Source: Arthrobacter sp. SPG23
GTDB lineage: Bacteria > Actinomycetota > Actinomycetes > Actinomycetales > Micrococcaceae
Assembly (NCBI RefSeq): GCF_000876655.1
Contig: NZ_JYCN01000018.1
Location: forward strand, 310,027-374,026
DNA length: 64,000 nucleotides
Direction of reading: 5' to 3'
The stretch's first letter is position 1, and every line of letters starts with the position of its first letter. Shown here in pieces: positions 8,270 through 15,895 of the stretch. A program made the translations under genes and the position numbers. A model generated the notes under the pieces. It was not told where the DNA came from. It did no database searches and saw only the letters and a program-made list of their open reading frames with translations.

Positions 8270-8776
8270 ATGAACAAGGTAGCGAGCCGGCACTTTGGTG
8301 AGATCGAGCTCAACCATGGCCGGGACCACAACATCGCAGCGCGGCATGAACTGGCCGGCCAGCCGGTGGAGCTGGACCTGAACATCAATGCGCACGACCA
8401 CTTCGACGAGGCGGCCATGCACAAGGTGGACTACCGGCTGCGGTACTTGCCCGAGCTCGTGGACCAGGTCCGGGACATGATCGCCGAGGAACTGGAGCAG
8501 GAGGGCACCAGCCCCCAGGAGTACCGGCACTTCCACTGCAACGCCATCAAGGACGAACACCTCAAGAAGGTCTTTGGCGTGGAAGACAAGAGCCAGCTGA
8601 CGAATGCCGTGTTCCTCAAGGCGCTGAAGCTCGGCCACGTGGGAATCTACCCCGGCCAGCCTGAACGCTACTTCGTCCTGGATTTCACCCTGGGCGAACA
8701 TTTCACTGACGAAGTCCTGGTGGCCTCCGCCGACGAGGACGGCGTCGTGGACGACGAAATCGTCTGGGAGTCGTAA
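8270..8776 (+). CDS. DUF2004-like protein of unknown function
   Basis: A 168-residue soluble, acidic protein beginning MNKVASRHFGEIELNH. It resembles DUF2004 proteins, with alternating strand-like segments and a C-terminal half (KDEHLKKVFG, YFVLDFTLGEHFTDEVLVA). No catalytic motif or membrane segment is seen. The ATG at 8270 is the only sensible start; the nearest AGAGG is about 14 nt away, so initiation may be weak. It ends just before the long palindrome at 8777. Confidence 0.65.
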   Translation: MNKVASRHFGEIELNHGRDHNIAARHELAGQPVELDLNINAHDHFDEAAMHKVDYRLRYLPELVDQVRDMIAEELEQEGTSPQEYRHFHCNAIKDEHLKKVFGVEDKSQLTNAVFLKALKLGHVGIYPGQPERYFVLDFTLGEHFTDEVLVASADEDGVVDDEIVWES

Positions 8777-8836
8777 ATCGACTGCTCCGTGGGCGCCCTT
8801 TTGAGCGGTCAAAAGGGCAGTTGCTCAGCAGTCGAT
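8777..8836. repeat. Two-tier intergenic palindrome after the DUF2004 gene
   Basis: Outer arms ATCGACTGCT (8777-8786) and AGCAGTCGAT (8827-8836) enclose an inner perfect hairpin, GCCCTTTTGA (8795-8804) / TCAAAAGGGC (8809-8818), with loop GCGG. It begins one base after the upstream stop codon. The nested design without a T-tract looks more like a dispersed palindromic repeat than a simple terminator, though it could also end transcription. Confidence 0.75.
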
Positions 8837-8850
8837 GCCCTTAAAGCCCG

Positions 8851-8893
8851 ACGACGGCGCCCGGTCACCGAAAAGGTGACCGGGCGCCGTCGT
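8851..8893 (-). terminator. metE terminator
   Basis: A perfect 19-bp stem, ACGACGGCGCCCGGTCACC (8851-8869) with its complement at 8875-8893, has a GAAAA loop. It lies 18 bp beyond the metE stop. The T-tract is short (CGGGCTTTAA). Confidence 0.85.
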
Positions 8894-8910
8894 GCTTGAG
8901 TCAGTGGTTG

Positions 8911-11268
8911 TTACCTGGCTGCTTGCAGCAGTTCGGCGCGGACCGTCTTGGTGGCCGCGACCAGGTTACGCAGGGACTCTTCGGTCTCGGCGTAGCCGCG
9001 GGTCTTCAGGCCGCAGTCCGGGTTGACCCAGAGCTGGCGGGACGGGACGTGCTTCACGGCGGTGCTGAGCAGCTCGGTGACTTCCTGCTCACCCGGAACG
9101 CGCGGCGAGTGGATGTCGTAGACGCCCGGGCCGACGCCGCGGCCGAAGCCGTGGGACTCGAGGTCGTGGACAACCTCCATCCGTGAGCGTGCGGCCTCGA
9201 TGGAGGTGACGTCCGCATCCAGACCGTCGATGGCGTCGATGATGGCGCCGAACTCGGAGTAGCACAGGTGGGTGTGGATCTGGGTGGAATCGGCAGCCCC
9301 GGCAGTGGCGAGGCGGAACGAGTTCACGGACCAGTCCAGGTAGGCGGCCTGGTCGGCCTTGCGCAGCGGAAGGAGTTCGCGTAGGGCGGGCTCGTCCACC
9401 TGGATGACCTTGATGCCGGCTGCTTCGAGGTCCGCGATTTCGTCGCGCAGTGCCAGGCCAACCTGGTTGGCGGTCTCGCCCAGCGGCTGGTCGTCGCGGA
9501 CGAAGGACCAGGCCAGGATGGTGACCGGACCGGTGAGCATGCCCTTCATCGGCTTGTTCGTGAGGGACTGTGCGTACTCTGCCCACTTCACGGTGATGGG
9601 GGCGCTGCGGGTGACGTCGCCCCAGAGGATGGACGGACGGGTGCAGCGTGAGCCGTAGGACTGGACCCAGCCGTGGACCGTGACGTCGAAGCCTTCCAGG
9701 TTCTCGGCGAAATACTGGACCATGTCGTTGCGCTCGGGCTCGCCGTGGACCAGGACGTCGTAGCCGAGCTCTTCCTGCAGCTCCACAACCCGCTTGATCT
9801 CGTCCTTCATGAGCTGCTCGTACTGCTCGTTGGTGAGGTCGCCCTTGTTGTTGCGGGCACGGGCCGAACGGATTTCGGACGTCTGCGGGAAGGAGCCGAT
9901 GGTGGTGGTGGGCAGCGGCGGCAGGTGCAGGGCCTCTTCCTGGGCGGCTTCGCGGACCGAATACTCGGAGCGGTTGAAGTCGGCCGGGGTCAGTGCGGCG
10001 GTGCGTGCCCGGACGTCGGCGCGCTGGACACCCTCGGCTGAGGCACGGGATCCGATGACGCGGGTGGCTTCGTCGATGGCCGGCTGCACCGCGCTTTCAC
10101 CACCGGCGGCGTCGGTCAGCAGGCCGGCGAGAGTAACAACCTCAACGGCCTTCTGGTCGGCGAACGCCAGCCAGCTGCGGAGCTGCTCGGACAGCTGGGT
10201 CTCTTCCTCGACGTCGTGCGGGACGTGCTGGGTTGAGGTGGAGGTGCTGACGGCCAGCTTGGCCACGGACTTCTTCAGTTCGGCGATCTTGTCCGCAGAG
10301 GCGGCAAGATCATTACGCCAGATGTTGTGGCCGTCCACGACGCCGGCAACCAGGGTCTTGTTGCCCAGTGCGGCGAGTGCCGCTGCGGAGGGAACAGCGC
10401 CCTTGAAGACGTCAATGTGCAGGGCGTCGATGTTGGTGGCGGCGAGGGTGCCGAGCTGGCCGTTCAGTGCGCCGTAAGGGGTGGAGACGAACAGCTGCGG
10501 ACGCTGTGCTGCAGCGGCGAGGACCTCGTAGGAACGGGCAACCGCAGCCTGGATCTCTTCGGCGGGGGTGTCCTGGTCAACCACCAGGGCGGGCTCGTCC
10601 AGCTGGACCCAGCTGGCGCCGGCGGCCGCCAGCTTCTCCAGCAGCGCGGCGTAGACCGGCAGCACGTCCTCGAGGCGGGAGAGCGGGCTGAAGCCGGCCG
10701 GGGCGTCGTCGGAAGGCTTGCTCAGGAGCAGGAAGGTGACCGGACCGACGATGTACGGGCGGGTCTCCACACCGTTGGCGAGGGCGTATTCGAATTCCTC
10801 GACGATGCGGTTGGAGGTCAGCGCGAAGTTGGTCTCCGGGCCGATTTCCGGCACGAGGTAGTGGTAGTTGGTGTCGAACCACTTGGTCATTTCCAGCGGC
10901 TGCTCGTCCTTGGTGCCGCGGGCCAGGGTGAAGTAGCCGTCGATGTCCAGCTGGCCCTCGGCGTTGAGGAGGTTGCCGAAACGGGCCGGCACGGCGCCGA
11001 GGTGGGCGGCGGCGTCGAGCACCTGGTCGTAGTAGGAGAAGGTGCCCGGCACAGCGGCGGCTTCGGTCAGGCCAAGGCCCTGCAGGCGCTTGGCGGTGCC
11101 CAGCTGGATGTCCTTGGCGGCGGCGTCAAGGGCGGCTGCGTCGATTTTGCCGGCCCAGTAGGCTTCGACGGCCTTCTTCAGTTCGCGGCGGCGGCCGATG
11201 CGCGGGTAGCCCAGGATCGAGGCGGACGGGAACGGGGTGGTCACGGCAGGGGTGCTCTGCTCAGTCAT
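8911..11268 (-). CDS. metE: Cobalamin-independent methionine synthase
   Basis: A 785-residue MetE. It transfers the methyl group of 5-methyltetrahydropteroyl-triglutamate to homocysteine. The N-terminal half starts ILGYPRIGRRRELKKA, and the catalytic C-terminal barrel carries TTTIGSFPQT, the zinc ligands in HTHLCYSEF, and NPDCGLKTRGY. Length fits the family (about 750-780). The start ATG follows AAGGAATTCCAC. It is 80 bp downstream of metF on the same strand, so the two probably form an operon making and consuming the methyl donor, driven by the promoter and leader upstream of metF. Confidence 0.97.
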   Translation of the reverse strand: MTEQSTPAVTTPFPSASILGYPRIGRRRELKKAVEAYWAGKIDAAALDAAAKDIQLGTAKRLQGLGLTEAAAVPGTFSYYDQVLDAAAHLGAVPARFGNLLNAEGQLDIDGYFTLARGTKDEQPLEMTKWFDTNYHYLVPEIGPETNFALTSNRIVEEFEYALANGVETRPYIVGPVTFLLLSKPSDDAPAGFSPLSRLEDVLPVYAALLEKLAAAGASWVQLDEPALVVDQDTPAEEIQAAVARSYEVLAAAAQRPQLFVSTPYGALNGQLGTLAATNIDALHIDVFKGAVPSAAALAALGNKTLVAGVVDGHNIWRNDLAASADKIAELKKSVAKLAVSTSTSTQHVPHDVEEETQLSEQLRSWLAFADQKAVEVVTLAGLLTDAAGGESAVQPAIDEATRVIGSRASAEGVQRADVRARTAALTPADFNRSEYSVREAAQEEALHLPPLPTTTIGSFPQTSEIRSARARNNKGDLTNEQYEQLMKDEIKRVVELQEELGYDVLVHGEPERNDMVQYFAENLEGFDVTVHGWVQSYGSRCTRPSILWGDVTRSAPITVKWAEYAQSLTNKPMKGMLTGPVTILAWSFVRDDQPLGETANQVGLALRDEIADLEAAGIKVIQVDEPALRELLPLRKADQAAYLDWSVNSFRLATAGAADSTQIHTHLCYSEFGAIIDAIDGLDADVTSIEAARSRMEVVHDLESHGFGRGVGPGVYDIHSPRVPGEQEVTELLSTAVKHVPSRQLWVNPDCGLKTRGYAETEESLRNLVAATKTVRAELLQAAR

Positions 11269-11348
11269 GTGGAATTCCTTGGAAGCGTTGGTGAAAAAAG
11301 GGGGAGAGTTGGGTGCTGGAAAGCAGTGCTGACGGGCGGGGCCCGACG

Positions 11349-12320
11349 TCAGCTCGCCATTTCCTGGTGGCGCCGGGCAATGGCGTTAAGCCTGCTCGCC
11401 GGACGGGCGGGGCGGGGCAGGGCCATCTTGTCCAGGACCTCCAGCGCACAGGCGTGTTCGTTGAAGGTGTACAGGTGGATTCCGGGCGCACCGGCGTCCA
11501 GGGCGGCATTGGCCAGGTCCACTGTTGCCCGGACTCCGATCAGGCGCCGTTCGGCGTCGGTGTCCGCAGCGGCCAGCCGCGCCATCAGTTCCGGAGCGGG
11601 TTCGACGCCGGTCAGCTCGGCCAGGCGGTTCAGCCGGCGCACGCTGGTCAGGGGCATCACGCCCGGGATGATGGGGATCGTGACCCCCGCCCGGCGCGCC
11701 CTCGTGATGAGGTCGGCGAACTGTTCGGTGTGGAAGAACACCTGCGTGATGGCGAAGTCCGCACCGGAGCGCTGCTTGGCCAGCAGCACCTCGACGTCGT
11801 GGGCCTCAGTGGGTGATTCCGGGTGCCGGGTGGGGTACGCGGCAACGCCGACGGCCACCTTGCCGGCACACAGCAGCGCCGAACGGCGCTGCTCCACGCG
11901 GCGGATCAGTTCGATCAGGTCCTGGGCGTACCGAAGGGACCCGCTAACCGGTGCTGCGCCGTCCTTGGGCCGGTCACCGCGGAGGGCCAGGATCCCGCGG
12001 ACGCCGACGTCGAGCAGCTCGCCGATGATCTCGGACAGTTCCTCCGGCGTGTTGCCCACGCAGGTCAGGTGGGCCAGCGGGCGCAGCGTGGTCTCCAGCA
12101 GGAGCCGGTTGATGAGCTCGACGGCGGTGTCCCGGTTTGATCCGCTGGCGCCGTACGTCACGGAAACGTAGTCCGGGTCCGTGGCTTCCAGCTCACCAAT
12201 GGTGGTCCAGAGGGACTCGGCGGCCGCCGGTGAACGCGGCGGGAACAGCTCGTACGAAAGCGCCACCGGAGCGGCGTCGGAGAGATTCGGATGTGTGTCA
12301 ATAAGGCTAGGTGGAGACAT
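11349..12320 (-). CDS. metF: 5,10-methylenetetrahydrofolate reductase
   Basis: A 323-residue MetF. It reduces methylene-THF to methyl-THF using a flavin, feeding MetE. The TIM-barrel landmarks are SYELFPPRS at the N-terminus, VSVTYGASGS, LTCVGNTPEEL, ILALRGDRP and the ITQVFF segment. The ATG follows AAGGACGCAA. It is the first gene of the metF-metE pair and has an unusually long leader of about 230 nt. Confidence 0.96.
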   Translation of the reverse strand: MSPPSLIDTHPNLSDAAPVALSYELFPPRSPAAAESLWTTIGELEATDPDYVSVTYGASGSNRDTAVELINRLLLETTLRPLAHLTCVGNTPEELSEIIGELLDVGVRGILALRGDRPKDGAAPVSGSLRYAQDLIELIRRVEQRRSALLCAGKVAVGVAAYPTRHPESPTEAHDVEVLLAKQRSGADFAITQVFFHTEQFADLITRARRAGVTIPIIPGVMPLTSVRRLNRLAELTGVEPAPELMARLAAADTDAERRLIGVRATVDLANAALDAGAPGIHLYTFNEHACALEVLDKMALPRPARPASRLNAIARRHQEMAS

Positions 12321-12530
12321 TTGCGTCCTTGGCTTTGGGCCATTGCCGGCAGCTGTTCCTCAGTCCAGGGGACCTCGGAAACGACGAACCGTCAATGAAT
12401 TTGAGTTTGGGAACACGGAGTGAACTTCGGCAGGGCGCAGCCGCGACTGTTACGCCTGACAGGAAGTTGTCCGTGAGCAAATGTCAGGCCCACATGGGGG
12501 CACCCACACCCTCCTGGCGGAGGATCGCTG
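12321..12530 (-). promoter_or_regulatory. Structured metF leader with competing helices
   Basis: Read on the minus strand, three segments can pair in alternative ways. TGTCAG (a, 12528-12533) pairs with CTGACA inside GCCTGACA (b, 12482-12489). The same b pairs over 8 bp with TGTCAGGC (c, 12454-12461). Small hairpins CCTCC/GGAGG and GCCC/GGGC sit inside the a-b helix. No SAM-I, SAM-II, SAH or cobalamin riboswitch consensus was recognised by eye. The a/b/c arrangement is what a switching leader or attenuator would look like. No T-tract follows either helix, so the output step is unclear. Confidence 0.5.
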
Positions 12531-12534
12531 ACAC
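12484..12534 (-). CDS. Short upstream ORF in the metF leader (candidate leader peptide)
   Basis: GTG at 12532-12534 opens a 16-codon frame, MSAILRQEGVGAPMWA, ending in TGA. GAGG lies 4 nt upstream of the GTG. The frame starts inside leader segment a and its stop codon lies inside segment b, so a translating or stalled ribosome would decide which helix forms. The only internal Met codon (ATG-TGG) is just before the stop. It may be chance, since a 16-codon frame is short. Confidence 0.35.
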   Translation of the reverse strand: MSAILRQEGVGAPMWA

Positions 12535-12586
12535 GTTACCTCGGTAACTTGTATAAGACTCTAGGGCCCGGCTCCGGCGCGTTCAA
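12531..12586 (-). promoter_or_regulatory. metF promoter and overlapping operator-like palindrome
   Basis: A sigma70-type promoter reads TTGAAC (12581-12586), 17 bp, TAGAGT (12558-12563), placing the start near 12551. Exactly there lies the inverted repeat ACACGTTACC-TC-GGTAACTTGT (12531-12552), 9 of 10 positions paired with a perfect GTTACC/GGTAAC core. A repressor bound there would block initiation. The regulator is unknown. Confidence 0.6.
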
Positions 12587-12599
12587 GCTGGCTCCCGAA

Positions 12600-13016
12600 T
12601 TAAGACGCACCTTTACGCTCTGTTGCGGCACCGTACAGAACATTGTTCGCCGAAAGCCTCCTGATTGACCAGCGTCCGGAAGCTGCGGCTCCGGTGCCCG
12701 CGGTTTCAGGCCGGGCGGCGGGCCGCCCTCCGCAGCCGACGGCGCGCCCCAACCAGACAGCGGCGACCATCGGGCCCAGGACATCGGCGAATCCGAGGAT
12801 CGCCACAGGACAAGGACGTTCCGGACCAGCGCTAAGGCCACGGCGTACAGCACCCCCAAGGGTGAAGACCGTGAATGCCAGTCGGAACAGCACAACGACG
12901 GCGAAGTACAGTGCCGCGACCACGGCCAGGTCCAGGAACGCCAGCGAAAGCATCGCCGCAACCAGCCACGAGGCCCACATCCATTGAGGCCTGTTCACAT
13001 TCCTAGCAAACTTCAT
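12600..13016 (-). CDS. Small membrane protein gene, probably disturbed by two compensating frameshifts
   Basis: The frame encodes 138 residues starting MKFARNVNRPQWMWASWL with two hydrophobic helices (about residues 15-55). Between roughly 12795 and 12855 the codons of this frame become AT-rich at third positions (AVRRGLSAGPERPCPV). The neighbouring frame instead reads GVLYAVALALVRNVLVL, hydrophobic and GC-rich at third positions. After this stretch the original frame is again sensible (AILGFADVLGPMVAAVWLG). One extra G in a G5 run and one lost base about 60 bp later would explain it. No family is recognised, and the ribosome binding site is weak. Confidence 0.4.
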   Translation of the reverse strand: MKFARNVNRPQWMWASWLVAAMLSLAFLDLAVVAALYFAVVVLFRLAFTVFTLGGAVRRGLSAGPERPCPVAILGFADVLGPMVAAVWLGRAVGCGGRPAARPETAGTGAAASGRWSIRRLSANNVLYGAATERKGAS

Positions 13017-13110
13017 ATGGAGCCGCCGCTCTGTCGTTCCGCCTCCCCCGTTATCAGCGTGGTCCGCGCCGCTGCTTGGCGCTAGGGCGTTTGGTCGCAA
13101 CTCCCGCAGA

Positions 13111-13878
13111 TCACCAGGGCTTGTCCGTTCGGGACGCGGTATCGGTGTTCCCGAGGTACTCATCCCGCTGCATGCCGCCGTTGCGTTCCCGCTGCGCGGA
13201 CTTGGCGGACTCCTCCAGTTTGTCCAGCTGGCTCTGCTGCGGTTCCGGATCGGGCTTGGACTGGGTGCCGCCGGTCGCGGGTTCAGCACCGGCCGCCGCT
13301 TTTCCGAGTTTGTCCGCTTTGCCCTGCAGCCGTTCCGCGGCTTCCCGGAGGCGGTCGCCCTCGCCGTCCGCACCGTTGGCGCCGTCCGGGCCGGCCTCGC
13401 GGCTGAAGCAACCGGACGGGGCGGCCTTGATCACGGCCAGGCCGTCGTCGTACAGCTTTGCGGCGTCTGCGCCGGGATCTCCGGACTCCGCGGCCTTGTC
13501 CGCCAGCCGCTCGATGCTCAGGGTCAGGTTGACGCGCACCTTGCATTCGTCGCCTGGCGGGGCGTCTGCCAGGGATGCTTCGAAGAGGGCCCGGGCGCCG
13601 GCGAAGTCCCCGCCCAACACCAGGGCGTCGGCTGCGGCAAAGGGAGCCTTGTGGGGTTCCACGATGTTCGCAATCCCTAGTCCGGAGGCGGCGGATGCCA
13701 GGGCCGCCTGGTCGCCGCGGGCGAATGATCCCGCCGCTTCGCCGCCCAGGTAACCGACGCTCAGGAGCTTGACGGCGAGCGCCACCGCCACCAGCAGGGG
13801 CGCTGCGGATCCGAGCAGCAAACGGCGCCGCCGCCGGCGGAAGCCCGTGACGGGTGGCGGGCCGGGTACCAGGTTCAT
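13111..13878 (-). CDS. Membrane-anchored TPR-like protein of the MoxR-vWA operon
   Basis: A 255-residue protein. It has an Arg-rich N-terminus and one transmembrane segment (about 20-40, LLLGSAAPLLVAVALAVKLL), then an Ala-rich helical domain that looks TPR-like (FAAADALVLGGDFAGARALFE), and a charged low-complexity tail (QRERNGGMQRDE). Its ATG overlaps the stop of the upstream vWA gene (ATGA). In Bat/MoxR operons of other bacteria a TPR protein (BatC-like) often follows the vWA genes; the role here is inferred from that arrangement. It is the last gene of the operon. Confidence 0.7.
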   Translation of the reverse strand: MNLVPGPPPVTGFRRRRRRLLLGSAAPLLVAVALAVKLLSVGYLGGEAAGSFARGDQAALASAASGLGIANIVEPHKAPFAAADALVLGGDFAGARALFEASLADAPPGDECKVRVNLTLSIERLADKAAESGDPGADAAKLYDDGLAVIKAAPSGCFSREAGPDGANGADGEGDRLREAAERLQGKADKLGKAAAGAEPATGGTQSKPDPEPQQSQLDKLEESAKSAQRERNGGMQRDEYLGNTDTASRTDKPW

Positions 13879-14885
13879 GCGCGGACCTCCGGCCGTGCAG
13901 GCCTGAGCTGCCTCAGTTCGCGGAGCACCCGGAGGCTCTCCCACAGCGCCAGTACGAAGACACCCAGCGCCGGGACCCAGTACAGCTCCACCCTGCCCTG
14001 GAGTGACTCCGAGGTCTCCTTGAGGGCCCCGGGCTTGGCCGCCTGCATCATCGGTGCCACTCCATCCCCGGCCGTTCGGTGGACGTAGGGCACACCGAGC
14101 TGCGCTGCGATATGCCGCAGCGTTTCCTCGTCGATTCGGGACACCGCGTCCCCGGCGCCCCCGCCGCTGCGGTCCTGGATATAGTCGGCGGCTTCGTCGG
14201 ATGAGTAGTCCGCTTTCTCCTTCATCCGCCCGCCCTGGACGGTGCCGTAGCCGAGCACCGCGCCGCCGTTGACCAGCGAAGCGTCCACGGTCATGGCTTC
14301 CGGCGCCTTGCCGCTGGTCTGCTCGCCGTCGCCGAGGTAGTAGACAATCCGGGCGCGCTCGGGGTGGCTCTCCCGTGCAGCCCTCAGCCGTTGGGTAAGG
14401 ACAGTCCGGGCGGCGGTGACGCTACTGCCCGTCGAATACACGGTGATCTGGGGTTCAAGCACACTGGTCAAGATGCCAAGGGCTGACGCGTCCGTGGTCA
14501 GGGGCATCCGGACCACCGCTTGGGAGTCGAAGGTGATCATGGAAAACCGGGCCCCGGCCAGCTCCCCGGCGATGGCCATGATGTCCTTCCGGACGCCCTC
14601 GAGCCTGGGGCTGCCGTCCCCGTAGTCTTCGGCAGCGATGCTGCTGGTGGTATCCACCACGAAGAAGACGTTCAAGTCGCTTGCCGCTGCCCGGACGCTG
14701 CCGCCGGGTAAACCCGGGCGGAGCGCCGCCAGCAGCAGCAGGACAACAAGGCCGGAGGACAACAGCCAGCCGCGAAGTCCGGCTCGGCGGAGCCGGTCCC
14801 GGTGTGCCGTCCATGCCAGGAAACCGACGACGGCGACAACAAGCGGAAGCATGGCCCACCACGGCCAGATGGGCTGGAAGGTCAT
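13875..14885 (-). CDS. von Willebrand factor A domain membrane protein (second copy)
   Basis: A 336-residue protein with two N-terminal membrane helices, a vWA domain starting NVFFVVDTTSS, and a C-terminal helix (VPALGVFVLALWESLRVL). The metal-site motif is DTTSS, a variant of DxSxS. ATG at 14883-14885 overlaps the upstream stop (ATGA), with GGAGG 8 nt before it. Such proteins act with MoxR AAA ATPases in assembly or stress functions at the membrane. It is diverged from the preceding vWA gene. Confidence 0.85.
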   Translation of the reverse strand: MTFQPIWPWWAMLPLVVAVVGFLAWTAHRDRLRRAGLRGWLLSSGLVVLLLLAALRPGLPGGSVRAAASDLNVFFVVDTTSSIAAEDYGDGSPRLEGVRKDIMAIAGELAGARFSMITFDSQAVVRMPLTTDASALGILTSVLEPQITVYSTGSSVTAARTVLTQRLRAARESHPERARIVYYLGDGEQTSGKAPEAMTVDASLVNGGAVLGYGTVQGGRMKEKADYSSDEAADYIQDRSGGGAGDAVSRIDEETLRHIAAQLGVPYVHRTAGDGVAPMMQAAKPGALKETSESLQGRVELYWVPALGVFVLALWESLRVLRELRQLRPARPEVRA

Positions 14886-15895
14886 GATCTGAGCCTCCAC
14901 GTGGCACCGGCCAGGACGAGTCCGGACACCAACGCGATGCTCAGGGGGATCTCAGTACGGTCCGACACGACGGCCTGCGGGGCGGCTTTGAAGGCAGTGG
15001 CCTGCGTTGACTGGACTCGGCTGATTATGTCCGTCACCGCTTCCGGGCTGTCCAGCGGGTAGTACGCCCCGCCGGTCCCCTCCGCGGCGGCGCGCAGCTG
15101 AACGCCGGGCTGGTCGGGGTCAGACCCGTAATCGAAGTCTCCGGGGTTGAGGGCATAGATACGGACGTCCTTCTTCTTGGCCAGCGCCGCCGCTTCCTGC
15201 AGGGTGAAGATGGGTTCGCCTGAAATGAAATTGTCGGTGGCCAAAATGACGGAGCGGGATCGTTCCCCGGTGCCGTCCCCTGCAGCCTGCCCACCACCGC
15301 CGTCTGCCGGGAAGCCCTGAACGCAGGAGGCCAGCCCGTCACCGATCAGGGAGGAGCCTGCGCCGTTCCATGTGCCGTCCAGGAACGCGGCGCTGCCGGG
15401 TGCGCCGTCGAACGCTTTCCGGGCAGCCTGAAGCTGTTCCTGCACGAAGTCGTAATCGTCAGTCAGCGGAAAGACCTGCACCGCGCTGCTGTCGAAGACG
15501 GTCAGGCCCAGCCGTTCGCCGTCGAATCCCTGTGCCAGCCGGGCGAAGACCTCCACCACCGCCGCGTCCGCGCCGCTCATCGATCCGGAGGCATCGAGGC
15601 ACAGGATGATATCGCGGTTGCGCTGTTCGGGGCTGACGGTGGTTCGTTCTGCGGGCCGTGCTGCTGCCACGATGGCAGTTGCCATCAGCACTCCCCCGGC
15701 GACGGCGGCAACTGTGAGCCAGCGCCGGTGGCGCCGCACGGCGGCCTGGTACTCCGGCAGTTCGGTGAGCCGGTGACCGTGGGCCACGGGGCGCCGGGCG
15801 GTGGGGTCGCCGTCCTGCCGTTTCCGCGCCAGCCAGTACGTCGCCGCGCCAAGAAGGAGGGCCGCAGGAATCATCCACCAGAAGATCAGTTCCAT
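14882..15895 (-). CDS. von Willebrand factor A domain membrane protein (BatA-like)
   Basis: A 337-residue protein with N-terminal helices (about 5-25 and 60-82), a vWA domain with the intact metal-site motif DASGS near residue 101, and a C-terminal membrane anchor. A 15-20-residue Gly-rich insertion (ADGGGGQAAGDG) lies within the vWA domain. It overlaps the DUF4381 gene by 10 bp and the next vWA gene by 4 bp. By family it is a membrane vWA partner of the MoxR ATPase encoded upstream in the same operon. Confidence 0.87.
   Translation of the reverse strand: MELIFWWMIPAALLLGAATYWLARKRQDGDPTARRPVAHGHRLTELPEYQAAVRRHRRWLTVAAVAGGVLMATAIVAAARPAERTTVSPEQRNRDIILCLDASGSMSGADAAVVEVFARLAQGFDGERLGLTVFDSSAVQVFPLTDDYDFVQEQLQAARKAFDGAPGSAAFLDGTWNGAGSSLIGDGLASCVQGFPADGGGGQAAGDGTGERSRSVILATDNFISGEPIFTLQEAAALAKKKDVRIYALNPGDFDYGSDPDQPGVQLRAAAEGTGGAYYPLDSPEAVTDIISRVQSTQATAFKAAPQAVVSDRTEIPLSIALVSGLVLAGATWRLRS

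Noticed and set aside
12321..12563. Known SAM, SAH or cobalamin riboswitch in front of metF
   Set aside because: The conserved cores of these aptamers were looked for by eye and not found. A covariance-model search would be decisive.
12643..12987. A 114-codon plus-strand frame opposite the small membrane protein
   Set aside because: Ser/Thr/Arg-rich composition typical of antisense frames, no ribosome binding site.
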